Source of the DNA: Adiantum capillus-veneris
Taxonomy: Eukaryota > Streptophyta > Polypodiopsida > Polypodiales > Pteridaceae
Assembly (NCBI GenBank): GCA_014529385.2
Contig: CM043959.1
Coordinates: forward strand, 54,316,253 to 54,380,252
Length of the DNA: 64,000 bases
Direction of reading: 5' to 3'
How positions within the stretch are numbered: position 1 is the first letter of the stretch; the number at the start of each line of letters is the position of its first letter. The notes beneath the pieces are model-generated. The model was not told where the DNA came from, searched no databases, and worked only from the letters and a program-made list of their open reading frames with translations. This document shows positions 14,481-23,947 of the stretch, piece after piece. The position numbers were made by a program, and so were the translations under genes.

Positions 14481-14876
14481 GTGGCTAAAGCTCAAGAAGA
14501 AATTGTGCAGGTGAATGAGTGCAACCATATTCAAGTAGACATGCATGAAGATTCGGTTACAACTGATACTTTTGCTACTGACTCAATATTAGAGCAATTT
14601 TCTTTTGGTACAAATATTACCATAGAGTTGATTGATGATACAGATGTTATAGGTCAAAGCAAGGCTATTATTGAGAGCAGCAGGACCATGCATTTGGGTA
14701 TACCAGATTTATTGAATTTGGATATACCAGATTTTAAGGACTTGGTTAAGCAAGAGTATGTGCTTGAAACTCTGCAAAATTTTGATTCAGAGGGGGTGCA
14801 GACTCCTTCTTTGACAAGTTTTTGTGATGCAAGCTACCAATGTGGTAAACTGATCCTGAATTTGGTGATGATTTAG
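14481..14876 (+). CDS. Acidic repeat-containing ORF fragment, unrecognised
   Basis: A 131-residue open frame with many Asp, Glu and Ser residues and no recognised domain. It includes a short internal repeat (LGIPDLLNLDIPDF). Its 3' end enters an 86-bp tandem repeat whose first unit encodes EGVQTPSLTSFCD. It is probably the first part of a longer accessory protein of an LTR element, continued in broken frames to 15209 and, beyond the nested copia, to 21042. It could be an env-position or other accessory ORF; no function is assigned. Confidence 0.4.
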   Translation: MAKAQEEIVQVNECNHIQVDMHEDSVTTDTFATDSILEQFSFGTNITIELIDDTDVIGQSKAIIESSRTMHLGIPDLLNLDIPDFKDLVKQEYVLETLQNFDSEGVQTPSLTSFCDASYQCGKLILNLVMI

Positions 14877-15047
14877 AGGGGGTACAAACTTGTTCTTTGA
14901 CAAGTTTCTGTGACCCAGAGCTACCGATGTGGCAAACTGATCCTGAGTTTTGTGATGATTGAGAGGCAGACTTCTTCTTTATAAAGATTTTGTGACACAG
15001 GGCTCACACTATGGCAGAATAATCATGAACTTTATGATGCTTATTCG
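14789..15047 (+). repeat. 86-bp tandem repeat, three diverged units, in acidic ORF region
   Basis: Units start near 14789, 14875 and 14961. The first two share AGAGGGGGT, TTCTTTGACAAGTTT and ACTGATCCTGA; the third is more diverged. In one frame units 1 and 2 both encode EGVQTxSLTSFCD, so the repeat arose in coding sequence and later acquired indels. A possible fourth remnant begins near 15046. Confidence 0.8.
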
Positions 15048-15053
15048 GAGGGA

Positions 15054-15214
15054 ATGCATAGTGAAGTGCCATCTCTTGGTGTTGAATATGATTGCTTTCA
15101 TTGTGCCGATGATACAGATAGGGCAGTAGATGAAATTTTCAATGTGCTTGCTAAACTTTGTGCTACAAAAGTGCAAAGATATTTGGATGAGGGTGAAAGA
15201 CTTCAAGAGCAGTT
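15054..15214 (+). pseudogene. Acidic ORF segment interrupted by copia insertion (left part)
   Basis: An open frame starting MHSEVPSLG, rich in acidic residues, that runs into the copia LTR. Comparing the two flanks shows that the frame was open across the insertion point before the copia arrived and continues at 20308. The protein is unrecognised. Confidence 0.5.
15210..15214 (+). other. Target-site duplication CAGTT, left
   Basis: CAGTT directly before the LTR start TGTAAAG. The identical pentamer follows the other LTR at 20303-20307. Confidence 0.97.
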
Positions 15215-15536
15215 TGTAAAGAATGAGGATGCAAGAGAGCTACACAAGACAAGCACAAAGCACACAGAGATGGAAATCTTCTTCTTCTTCTTCACAGAAA
15301 AGAGAGTACAAAATGACTAAGTGCTAAAGCTGAAAAGTAGCACATATGTACATGCGGTCACTAAGTGTGAACTCGCTAGAAGCGTACTAGGCTGGCACTA
15401 TAAGTGTAGTCCAGTTGTAGAATCACTGGCAGAGATCCTCCGTGTCGGTCACCTAACGCGCCAGTGAGTAAATGCCGTAAGCGGCCAAGACCCGTAGTGG
15501 ATGCCAGCTCAAGGTGTAGAGCTCGACATCTCAACA
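15215..15536 (-). repeat. Copia 3' LTR
   Basis: 322 bp, 319 of 322 positions identical to 19981-20302. On the minus strand it starts TGTTGAG and ends CTTTACA. The final 28 nt of the polyprotein frame, including its stop codon (15509-15511), lie inside this LTR. Confidence 0.97.
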
Positions 15537-18500
15537 CTCCCCCTCGAGCTCTGCATGTCGCAGAGTCCAAGCATAGTCCGGAAACGTCGAAGCTTCTCAG
15601 CTCCGAGGGCCTTGGTAAAGATATCCGCTATCTGCTCCTCTGTGCTGACGTAGACCAAGTCGATGTCGCCCGCCAACACTCGCTCTCGAACGTAGTGGTA
15701 ATGGACCTCTATGTGTTTGGTCCTGGCATGGAACACTGGGTTCCTAGCCAACTGCATGCTGCTGAGGTTGTCACAATGGATGAAAATCTGCTGGTCCACC
15801 TGCACTCCCAAGTCCTCAAGTAATGTGCGTAGCCAAGCTACCTCGCACGCCGCAACTGCTGCACCTCTGTACTCGGCCTCTGTGCTCGATAAAGCAACCG
15901 TAGGCTGCTTTTTGCTGCTCCAAGTAACAGCAGCACTCCCAAAAGAGAACATGAAGCCACTCGTAGATCTCCTATCAACAATGCTACCTGCCCAATCTGC
16001 ATCTGTATACCCATACAATGCTAATGGTGCATCTGCTGCATAGAACAATGCGTAGTCAAGAGTACCTTGCACATACCTAAGTGTGCGTCGTACTCCATCC
16101 AAATGTGGCTTCCTCGGAAGTTGCATGAACTGACTCTCCAAGCCTACTGTGTAGCTCAAGTCTGGCCTCGTGATAGTCAAGTAGATTAGACTACCCACAA
16201 TCTTCCTGTACATGTTGACATCCTCAACAACATCACCCTTCTCTGCACTCAGCTTTGCATTCACATCCAAGGGAATAGAAATTGGCTTACAATCAGCCAT
16301 ACCATACTTTGACAACATGTCCAAAGCATACTGTCTCTGTGATAGCCAGACACCCTCTGGAGTCCTGATCACTTCAATGCCAAGAAAGTAGCGCAACTCG
16401 CCTAAATCTTTCATTTCAAACTCCTGTTTGAGAAGACCCTTCACGTGGTCAATCTCCATAGCATTGTCACCAACAATAATAAGGTCATCTACATATATGG
16501 TAATGACCACAATCCCCACATCACTCTCACGTACATAGAGTGAATGATCAGCATGAGCTCTCCTAAAACCAATACTGACAAGATACTTGGCAATCCTGTC
16601 ATACCATGCTCTAGAGCCCTGCTTCAAACCATACAAAGCTTTGAGAAGTCTGCATACATAATCTGGGTAACCTGGATCGACATAACCAGGTGGCTGATCC
16701 ATATACACTTCCTCTTGCAACTCACCATTCAAGAAGGCATTCTTTACATCCATTTGATGCATAATCCATCCTCTAGATGCAGCCACTGCTATGACAGCTC
16801 TCACTGTTGTCATCTTTGCCACTGGAGCAAAGGTCTCCTCATAGTCTATGCCATACGTCTGTGCATAACCCTTTGCGACCAGCCTTGCCTTGTGACGCTC
16901 AATGTTACCATCAGCCTTATGCTTGGTTTTATACACCCATTTACAGCCAATAGCTTTCTTGCCACTTGGCAATGGCACCAACTCCCATGTGTCATTTGCT
17001 TCCAATGCAGCCATCTCTTCATTCATTGCATCATCCCAATGCACATTTCCAACTGCATCCTCAAAACATGTGGGCTCCACATCCTGTATCACCTTAGCCA
17101 TGTAGGCTTGGTGATGCGCTAGATACCCATCATAAGTCAATTTCTGAACTGGATTTCTGACTCTATTAGATCTGCGCGGTCCTGGGTCACTCCTTTGCCC
17201 TCTAGCATCTTCTTGTACTTTCCTTACACCAGGTGTCCTGACAGCCGGAATTCCAAATTCCTCATCAAGACTTTGTTCAGAACCATCTGAATCCATGTCT
17301 ACATGTGAAAAACCTGATGATGCATCAACCATAAAGGGAGGTTCATCAACCTTTTCCTTTCCTTTTCGTGATACATTCCCTGTACCTGTTGGTGGAGTAA
17401 CCTGCGTACGTAGTCTACCATTCCATGGTTTCTCAACAGAGCCACGAGAAGAGGACTCTTGTGGTCCACTCAAAACCTGTGACTGTGGCCTCACATTTTG
17501 TACAACCACATCATCTTTTACATCAGCCCCAATAGTGCCATGTGCATTACTGTACCAGCTGCTCATCTCATCAAAGACTACATCTCTGCTCACTCGTAAT
17601 TCTCGTGTAGTAGGATTGTAGCACCTGTACCCCTTTTGTTCAAGGGAATATCCCACAAGAATACATTTCTCTGCTTTAGGATCCAATTTCCTACGCAACT
17701 CATCTGGTACATGCACGTAAGCTATGCAGCCAAACACTTTCAAGTGTGCCAAATCAGGCTTTGTACCTGTAAACTTTTCCTCAGGTGTTACATCATGCAC
17801 CGCAGCTGTAGGTGTCCTGTTCATAATGTACACAGCTGTATTTACAGCTTCAGCCCAGAAATGATGAGGCATGTTCTTCTCATTCATCAATGCACGTGCA
17901 ACCTCTGCAATGTGCCTGTTTTTCCTTTCTGCGACCCCATTCTGCTGTGGAGTATATCTGCATGTAAACTGCCTGTGTATACCATGCATTCGCAGAAAAT
18001 CTGAAAAATCATTGGAGAAGTACTCTCCCCCTCCATCTGACCTCAATGTCTTGATTTGCATATCTGTCTCCTTCTCAATCATGACTTTGAAGTCTTGAAA
18101 GTGACCAAACACTTCACTTTTGTTACGCATGAAGTAGACCCATACTTTCCTTGTATGGTCATCAATGAAAGAGACATAATACCTGCAACCATGTATACTT
18201 GCAGTATCGGTTGGACCCCAAACATCTGTGTGCACCACCTCAAGTGGCTTTTTACATACATTGCGCTCATGTGGAAATGAGCCCTTTGACTGTTTTCCAA
18301 ACTGGCATGCTGCACACACTTTATGCATACCATCCACCTTGAATTTGGGCAAACCTTTTACAATCTGTTTTGATTGCATGCTGCGCAATCTCTGCTCATT
18401 GACATGGCCAATGCGTTTGTGCCAAATGTCAACATGAGCCACAACACCTGTGCCCTGTGCAAATAATGCAGCTTTTACCTCAGGCATGTCTACATTCAGC

Positions 18501-19708
18501 GTAAACATTCTGCCCACACATTTGCCCTCTGTGATCAGCTTACAGCCATTCTGGAAATCTTCTACATAACAGCCATTTGGATTGAAGCGAACCTGCAAAC
18601 CCTGCTCAACCATTTGTCCAACAGAAACAAGATTCTTTGTAATGTTTGGGACATGAAGTACATCTGCTAAGTACTTTGATTTCCCACTCTTTGTATTTAG
18701 AGGTATGTCCCCTACATGAGCAATGGGGTGAGCTGTGTCATCTCCTGTCTGCACATAGCCTGACACATCTGGTTTGCGCATATCTCTAAACCACTCTCCA
18801 CGAGACGTCATGTGATTAGAGGCACCTGAATCCACATACCAAACATCATCTTGGGTGGAATTCTCTGCAGTCATTCTATTCATTACATGCTGCATAACAA
18901 ACATGCGCTCGTTTTTGCTGTCATGTGCATCTCTGCTAGTAGATGCATAGTTGCCCTGTTCTCTCTTTCTACTTGCTTTTCCCTTTGGACAGTCACGTGA
19001 CATGTGACCTCTTTCACCACAAGTCCAACATTCTCTACTATCTGGAGTATGTTGCTGCCTGCTTGATCCTGCACCACGACCTCTTTGACTCCCCCTGCCA
19101 TGAGAAGAAGATGTGTCAAGGTTCTTCTCCTCAAGAATAAGCATAGAAATCAAATCTTGGAACACGGGGATGTCGTCTCTTGTATTCATGGAAGACCTAA
19201 AATGTACATACTCATCTCCTAGACCATCCAAGCATGCACGGACAATGTCATCGTCTTCCACTGAGACTTTAATAGATCCAAGAGCCTCAATGATACTCTT
19301 GATCTTCAAGGCATAATCATTGATTGAGAGGTTTTTCCTCTTAACCTGATTTAGCTCCGACTTTAGTTGAAGCTTCCTGGCCTTGGTGTTCACCTCGAAC
19401 ACTCTGCCTAAGTTTCTCCATGCAATGGCGGGGGTTTCAACATCCTGTAGATAGCCCATCATGCCATCTGTGATGCTCATAGACAGCCAATACATCACTT
19501 TGCTCTGGCCTTGTTGCCAGTCCCTCAAAGCTTTCCTTTGTTCTGCTGTAGCATTTGCCTCGGGAATCTCTGGTTCCTTTTCATTGTCTCCTTCTACATA
19601 GTCCCAATAACCTTTTCCTTTTAGGAAATTTGTTATTCTGAACTTCCATGCAGGGTAGTTATTTTTCTCAAGCTTCTCAGTAACAATCTGACTGAAACCG
19701 TCAGACAT
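15509..19708 (-). CDS. Ty1/copia gag-pol polyprotein, intact
   Basis: This 1399-residue polyprotein makes particle protein, protease, integrase and reverse transcriptase/RNase H for cytoplasmic reverse transcription and nuclear integration. Domains in order: copia-type gag (about 1-200); CCHC zinc knuckle C227, C230, H235, C240; aspartic protease with DSGAS at 293-297; GAG-pre-integrase and HHCC finger (H430, H435, C465, C468); integrase core D495, D558, E594 with the typical 35-residue D-E spacing; RT with D987 and YVDD at 1072-1075; RNase H with D1236, E1277, D1313 and the end motif ADIFTKAL at 1361-1368. No frameshift or stop is present and all catalytic residues are seen. The start ATG lies about 260 nt after the primer-binding site and gives a normal copia gag N-terminus. 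The frame ends inside the 3' LTR, adding about nine LTR-coded residues. Gag and pol share one frame, as is usual for plant copia elements. Confidence 0.97.
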   Translation of the reverse strand: MSDGFSQIVTEKLEKNNYPAWKFRITNFLKGKGYWDYVEGDNEKEPEIPEANATAEQRKALRDWQQGQSKVMYWLSMSITDGMMGYLQDVETPAIAWRNLGRVFEVNTKARKLQLKSELNQVKRKNLSINDYALKIKSIIEALGSIKVSVEDDDIVRACLDGLGDEYVHFRSSMNTRDDIPVFQDLISMLILEEKNLDTSSSHGRGSQRGRGAGSSRQQHTPDSRECWTCGERGHMSRDCPKGKASRKREQGNYASTSRDAHDSKNERMFVMQHVMNRMTAENSTQDDVWYVDSGASNHMTSRGEWFRDMRKPDVSGYVQTGDDTAHPIAHVGDIPLNTKSGKSKYLADVLHVPNITKNLVSVGQMVEQGLQVRFNPNGCYVEDFQNGCKLITEGKCVGRMFTLNVDMPEVKAALFAQGTGVVAHVDIWHKRIGHVNEQRLRSMQSKQIVKGLPKFKVDGMHKVCAACQFGKQSKGSFPHERNVCKKPLEVVHTDVWGPTDTASIHGCRYYVSFIDDHTRKVWVYFMRNKSEVFGHFQDFKVMIEKETDMQIKTLRSDGGGEYFSNDFSDFLRMHGIHRQFTCRYTPQQNGVAERKNRHIAEVARALMNEKNMPHHFWAEAVNTAVYIMNRTPTAAVHDVTPEEKFTGTKPDLAHLKVFGCIAYVHVPDELRRKLDPKAEKCILVGYSLEQKGYRCYNPTTRELRVSRDVVFDEMSSWYSNAHGTIGADVKDDVVVQNVRPQSQVLSGPQESSSRGSVEKPWNGRLRTQVTPPTGTGNVSRKGKEKVDEPPFMVDASSGFSHVDMDSDGSEQSLDEEFGIPAVRTPGVRKVQEDARGQRSDPGPRRSNRVRNPVQKLTYDGYLAHHQAYMAKVIQDVEPTCFEDAVGNVHWDDAMNEEMAALEANDTWELVPLPSGKKAIGCKWVYKTKHKADGNIERHKARLVAKGYAQTYGIDYEETFAPVAKMTTVRAVIAVAASRGWIMHQMDVKNAFLNGELQEEVYMDQPPGYVDPGYPDYVCRLLKALYGLKQGSRAWYDRIAKYLVSIGFRRAHADHSLYVRESDVGIVVITIYVDDLIIVGDNAMEIDHVKGLLKQEFEMKDLGELRYFLGIEVIRTPEGVWLSQRQYALDMLSKYGMADCKPISIPLDVNAKLSAEKGDVVEDVNMYRKIVGSLIYLTITRPDLSYTVGLESQFMQLPRKPHLDGVRRTLRYVQGTLDYALFYAADAPLALYGYTDADWAGSIVDRRSTSGFMFSFGSAAVTWSSKKQPTVALSSTEAEYRGAAVAACEVAWLRTLLEDLGVQVDQQIFIHCDNLSSMQLARNPVFHARTKHIEVHYHYVRERVLAGDIDLVYVSTEEQIADIFTKALGAEKLRRFRTMLGLCDMQSSRGSVEMSSSTP
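15537..15546 (-). other. Polypurine tract of copia element
   Basis: CGAGGGGGAG on the minus strand directly before the 3' LTR start TGTTGAG. It is the expected plus-strand primer position and lies within the coding frame. Confidence 0.85.
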
Positions 19709-19968
19709 CTTGAAGCACTAAGACAAAATAGCTGCAATCTGCAAAAACCTACAAATCTGCTGAACCTGCTATCGTGGTTCCTGTAACGCTTTCTACACTC
19801 AACGAGTGTCCACAATCAAGCGTACATACAACCACTGTACTTGTACAGTAAATCTCTGTATACTGCACTTTGGAGACCTGTTCAGAAACCTGTTCAAAAA
19901 CTTGTCGTGGATTGCGAACGAAGGGATTGTGATGCTCTTGCTCTCTTAGCCTCTCTTGCCTGCACCAG

Positions 19969-19980
19969 GCTCTGATACCA
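19969..19980 (-). other. Primer-binding site, initiator tRNA-Met
   Basis: TGGTATCAGAGC on the minus strand follows the 5' LTR directly and is the standard plant copia sequence complementary to the 3' end of initiator tRNA-Met. Confidence 0.95.
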
Positions 19981-20302
19981 TGTAAAGAATGAGGATGCAA
20001 GAGAGCTACACAAGACAAGCACAAAGCACACAGAGATGGAAAGCTTCTTCTTCTTCTTCACAGAAAAGAGAGTACAAAATGACTAAGTGCTAAAGCTGAA
20101 AAGTAGCACATATGTACATGCGGTCACTAAGTGTGAACTCGCTAGAAGCGTACTAGGCTGGCACTATAAGTGTAGTCCAGCTGTAGAATCACTGGCAGAG
20201 ATCCTCCGTGTCGGTCACCTAACGCGCCAGTGAGTAAATGCCGTAAGCGGCCAAGACCGGTAGTGGATGCCAGCTCAAGGTGTAGAGCTCGACATCTCAA
20301 CA
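19981..20302 (-). repeat. Copia 5' LTR
   Basis: 322 bp, three substitutions relative to 15215-15536. Contains a (CTT)n run near 20043-20058. A clear TATA box is not obvious; TTATAGTG near 20160-20170 on the minus strand is the best candidate. Confidence 0.97.
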
Positions 20303-20307
20303 CAGTT
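20303..20307 (+). other. Target-site duplication CAGTT, right
   Basis: Matches 15210-15214 exactly. Confidence 0.97.
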
Positions 20308-20520
20308 TACATCAGATGTGCTTAGTATGCATGTCATATTTGAAAATCTTAGTTTACAGCAGCCTGAGATGTGCAGGATGGTGGAGGACCCTTCTGAAGA
20401 GGTGGGCCTAGATCTTATGTGCTTATTGGATGAAGCTTTGAAAGGATTCTCAAATACCAATCTAGATTCATGCATAAGCAAGTTTGTTCAGATGCAGCTA
20501 ATGATGACCTTATGCAGTTG
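20308..20520 (+). pseudogene. Acidic ORF segment, continuation after copia insertion
   Basis: The frame of 15054-15214 continues directly here once the copia and one target copy are discounted. It carries DLMCLLDEALKGF, which resembles DLMQLLDDALLDF in the next segment, suggesting an internal protein repeat. A frameshift near 20470-20500 moves coding to the +1 frame. Confidence 0.5.
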
Positions 20521-21042
20521 TTGGATGATGCTCTACTTGATTTTGAGCCTCTTCAAGATAGAGAATTGTTTTTTGATGCATCTTACGAGCCTAATGAAGA
20601 GAGTTTTGCGAGAGACTTGATGTATTCAGATATGCATGATTGGGATTCCAATACTAGTGAGAGTGAAGGTGCACTACCAATGCTTTTACATGTGATTGAT
20701 GATCGACAATTGGATGAGCCAGTTGCACAGGGGATATGGCAGTATCTAGTGATACCTAATGCTATATGGGATCTAATGTTACCCTATGATGTAGGAGATT
20801 TTGAGCTAGCTTTTGACCCAGGAGGTGATAGATATATGCATGGTCCAAGTAAATTGACTTATATGCCATATGATCCAAGCGGTTTTCATAAAGATTTGTG
20901 GGTTAATTCATGTTTATGCTCTATTGATTGGAAATTCTTGTGTTTTCCCTATGATCCCGGAGGATGGTGCAAATTTTTTTATAGAGGAATGCTCATAGTG
21001 GGGCAAATGATTTTTTCATGTTTCATCGTGGGGGACTATTGA
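20470..21042 (+). CDS. Acidic ORF with DPGG/DPSG repeats, unrecognised
   Basis: A 190-residue open frame, acidic in its first half (DLMQLLDDALLDF and several Asp/Glu-rich runs). Its aromatic-rich second half contains repeated pieces around FDPGGDR, YDPSGFH and YDPGGWC. I recognise no family. The stop codon (21040-21042) overlaps a TG that follows a purine tract (GTGGGGGACTA), so the frame appears to end exactly where an LTR begins. That suggests the last protein-coding part of an LTR element, downstream of integrase. No signal peptide or convincing transmembrane segment is evident apart from a short hydrophobic C-terminus. Confidence 0.45.
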   Translation: MHKQVCSDAANDDLMQLLDDALLDFEPLQDRELFFDASYEPNEESFARDLMYSDMHDWDSNTSESEGALPMLLHVIDDRQLDEPVAQGIWQYLVIPNAIWDLMLPYDVGDFELAFDPGGDRYMHGPSKLTYMPYDPSGFHKDLWVNSCLCSIDWKFLCFPYDPGGWCKFFYRGMLIVGQMIFSCFIVGDY

Positions 21043-22809
21043 AGTACAAGTTGTCATTTCTTGCAGTAGGTTGCATGATACAAGGTTTTATTTTCTAGAT
21101 TTATGCTAAGTGGGAAGAGTTTTTGTTTATACAATCAGTAAGCTTACATGACCAGTTGACTTCTTTGGACAGTTGATGAAGTATCTTCACATCTTTTGAG
21201 TTGGCTCTGCTACCAGAACTTGAAGTAAAGGACTTGACGGCCATTCTGTGTGCAGACAAAGTAAGGCATACTTGAGCTTGACAGGGTTCCCTAAAGTGAT
21301 CTTGACGGTCAAGCCGTGTGCATCATTAACTGGATCACTTGAGTCTGGCGGGGTTCACTAGACAGGTTTTCCAAAATTGAATGTTTTGGAGATACAACGG
21401 ATACGGCTCAAAGATTTTTGATGCGTAGCTACTTAACAATTAAGCTAGAACATTGATGATAGGGAATAAGCCTTAGATTATTTTCCATATGTTTACCAGT
21501 TATGCGAGCTTGATGATGGCAGAGGGCTTTAAGTGCTGATAGCAGATGTAGGTTAAAGACCGGTTGGCACAGACCGGAGGCTGTGCAAGTTTAGAGGCGT
21601 GGATGTCATGCAGCTTTTCTTCCATGATGGGGAAAAGAGTAGAGGAATGCAAGTTAATCTTCTTTAAAGCCTATACATTTATTGAGCAGTGACCAAGGCT
21701 TGATAAACAGAAAAAGTTTAATGATTAATGTATGCCAGATGCGGCTTTAAAGGACCAACATATGCCTTAATGGTGCTAAAAAAGAGTATGCTTGAAGTGA
21801 TCATATATGGGATTTTATGATCTAGAACTACAGTGCTTGAAGTGCTCTACCGGCCTGTCTTTACGGCTCATCGATTAGAGCTACGGTGAAGAAGTTATGC
21901 TAGTTTGAAGTTGGGGTTGATTGCAGATCTGTATCGGATTGGGCAACTGCATATGTGGTATTAGCGAAGAAGTGAATTCATGGGCCCAAGTGCTCATTTT
22001 GTGGAGCACGTTGGTCTTTTCAGATCCACAATCAGAGTTACGGTTATCAAGATATCGCCAGATTAAATTTCGTCGGGGGCTAATTCTGTGCCAGGTCGGT
22101 TGCCTTGACTTGTGTGCGATCTTGGAATTTTACAGCATCAGCAGGGTTTGTATGCATTCTATGTAGCTTGAGAAGTCTGAAGGAAGCTACGGCTTGTTAG
22201 ACCAAGTCCGGGTTGATGAGATAATATGGCTTGAGGCCGATGTTAGTTGTCGGCACGGTTGGGCAGGATGATTTTTGGAATCCGAGACGATATTGTTATT
22301 GATGGCTGCCAGGTTTCGATATGGTTGTGGCAAAGAAACTAAGAAAAGTTTTAACCAAATGCGAAGGGAATGCCTTCTGGCAAATGCAATCACCTATACT
22401 TGCGTCTTAAAGGCAAGTGACACTATACAAGCCATTCAAAAGGGCAACTAAATTCGTGAGGATATGCTAGTCCAGGGCTTTGGTCGATATATATGTCCAA
22501 TGTGGTGAGTAAGGAGGGTCCATATGAGCTTGCTCTAGGGCCGCCCAAAGGCAACAAAGGAAATGGCCGCCCTTAATGAGTAATGGGTGTGGACAAGGGA
22601 ATGAAAATGGGAGAAGGGGGCACAAACATTAAAGACAACGCAGGGGAGAGCTAGAGGAGCTCACAATGGCCGCTATGGGCGTTAGACGACAACACTAGTG
22701 AAGCAAAAAAATCTCAGGAGGCAGTTGCATAGAAATTTGGTCCAAATCTTGGTGAAATTGGTGCTACTGCAGAGCCGGGTTGCCACATCATCAAGAGTGG
22801 ATTTTTATG

Positions 22810-22845
22810 CTCCCTAGCAACGACGCACCGTCGTTGCTTAGGGAG
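22810..22845 (+). promoter_or_regulatory. Inverted repeat directly upstream of a TATA box
   Basis: Arms CTCCCTAGCAACGACG and CGTCGTTGCTTAGGGAG are complementary over 16 bp with one bulged T and a 3-nt loop (CAC). The TATA box begins 8 bp downstream. The position fits a protein-binding or silencing target in an LTR promoter. Confidence 0.6.
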
Positions 22846-22852
22846 GGGGAAT

Positions 22853-22862
22853 GATATATATA
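22853..22862 (+). promoter_or_regulatory. TATA box of putative LTR promoter
   Basis: GATATATATAGAAG lies about 65 bp upstream of a (CT)n tract. Tracts of this kind follow the promoter in L1 LTRs too. Confidence 0.5.
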
Positions 22863-22920
22863 GAAGGGCTTTGAGGGCTATTGCATGAGATTGGAATGTG
22901 AGGAAGGCAAGAAGAAAAAG

Positions 22921-22925
<5 letters not shown>

Positions 22926-22991
<66 letters not shown>
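22926..22991 (+). repeat. (CT)n microsatellite
   Basis: About 33 CT units in the presumed transcribed leader. Confidence 0.97.
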
Positions 22992-22994
<3 letters not shown>

Positions 22995-23947
22995 GTTTGT
23001 GCTCTCTCTTGGCACGAGGGGAGCTCGATCTCTTTCTCCATGTTGGGCTTTAAGGCTCTTTCTCTCGACCTTTATGATCAAGAAAGGAAAGCAATTAAGA
23101 GCAACAAAGGGGTTTGAAGCAAAGACGTGAGGGCTCTCTCTATCTCTTTCGACTAAGCAAAGCTTCAAGCATATGATCTTCCTCTCTCGATCTTAGAGAA
23201 AGGAGGCGCGATTGAGAAGTCCAAGAAAAAGTGATGGCTTTAAACCCGAGGTTGGCAAAGCACGAAGAGAAAGGGTGCAAACCACAGAATTTTTGAAAGT
23301 GAACAGAGGAGGGAGCTTTGAGAGCTTCGGATGGAAATTGAAGAAAGGAGAGCAACATTATCGTGATTAAGACCATCAAAGTTTTTTTCATTTATAATTA
23401 ATCACAACGATAAGTTGGGTTAACCCATTAAAAGGAGATTAAATACTTAAACCTGATGTAAGCCAGGTTATGGTGCCATTAACGGTCACTTTGATTATTA
23501 ACTAAATATTACTTGAGGTCTACTTGTGCTCATGGAGTTTGTTGAAGCTATTAGCATCTGCTGTTCTCTCTTTGTCATACCTCTCACAGCGAGAGGCCTC
23601 GCACCTTCCCGGCTCATGTTTTGAACCCATTATCCCCGACACCGTACTAGTGAAATTATTGTAAACACAATAGATGAGGGTAGATCCTTAAAGAAGCACC
23701 CAATTTTAGAAGTAGAAGAGATGTGGCCACAATCACTATGGGAAACAATCAGAAACAAGAAAGACGAAAGTGCTAGCAGGAACAAAGGTTTCTATAGAAA
23801 GAAAACTTGCAACCATAATAACTTTACCATCCTTTGTAGGTGAATGAGACAAAATTTGAGGTAAGAGTTGTGCCATCACAACGGATTTCTATTCGACAAA
23901 CTGACGGATACAAAGAGCTTGCATGATTTATTGTCTTCTCCTATAAA

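Larger units (their letters stand above)
15215..20302 (-). mobile_element. Complete Ty1/copia LTR retrotransposon, probably young
   Basis: The 5088-bp element lies on the minus strand. It has 322-bp LTRs beginning and ending TG...CA, a 5-bp target duplication CAGTT, a primer-binding site for initiator tRNA-Met, a polypurine tract and one uninterrupted 1399-residue polyprotein. The LTRs differ at only three positions (15277/20043, 15415/20181, 15493/20259), about 0.9% divergence, so insertion is recent compared with every other element here. It is inserted into an acidic ORF of an older element. All signals for autonomous transposition are visible; activity itself cannot be judged from sequence. 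Confidence 0.97.
21040..23641 (+). repeat. Putative long LTR (about 2.6 kb)
   Basis: It starts TGAAGTAC after a purine tract and ends CCCCGACA before a gypsy gag/protease region. It lacks coding potential and holds one promoter-like block (inverted repeat at 22810-22845, TATA at about 22853-22862) followed by a transcribed-leader-like (CT)n at 22926-22991. No second copy is in the window, so the boundaries are inferred. Confidence 0.35.

Noticed and set aside
15464-18437. Plus-strand frames of up to 192 residues within the copia element
   Set aside because: They are shadows of the intact minus-strand polyprotein.
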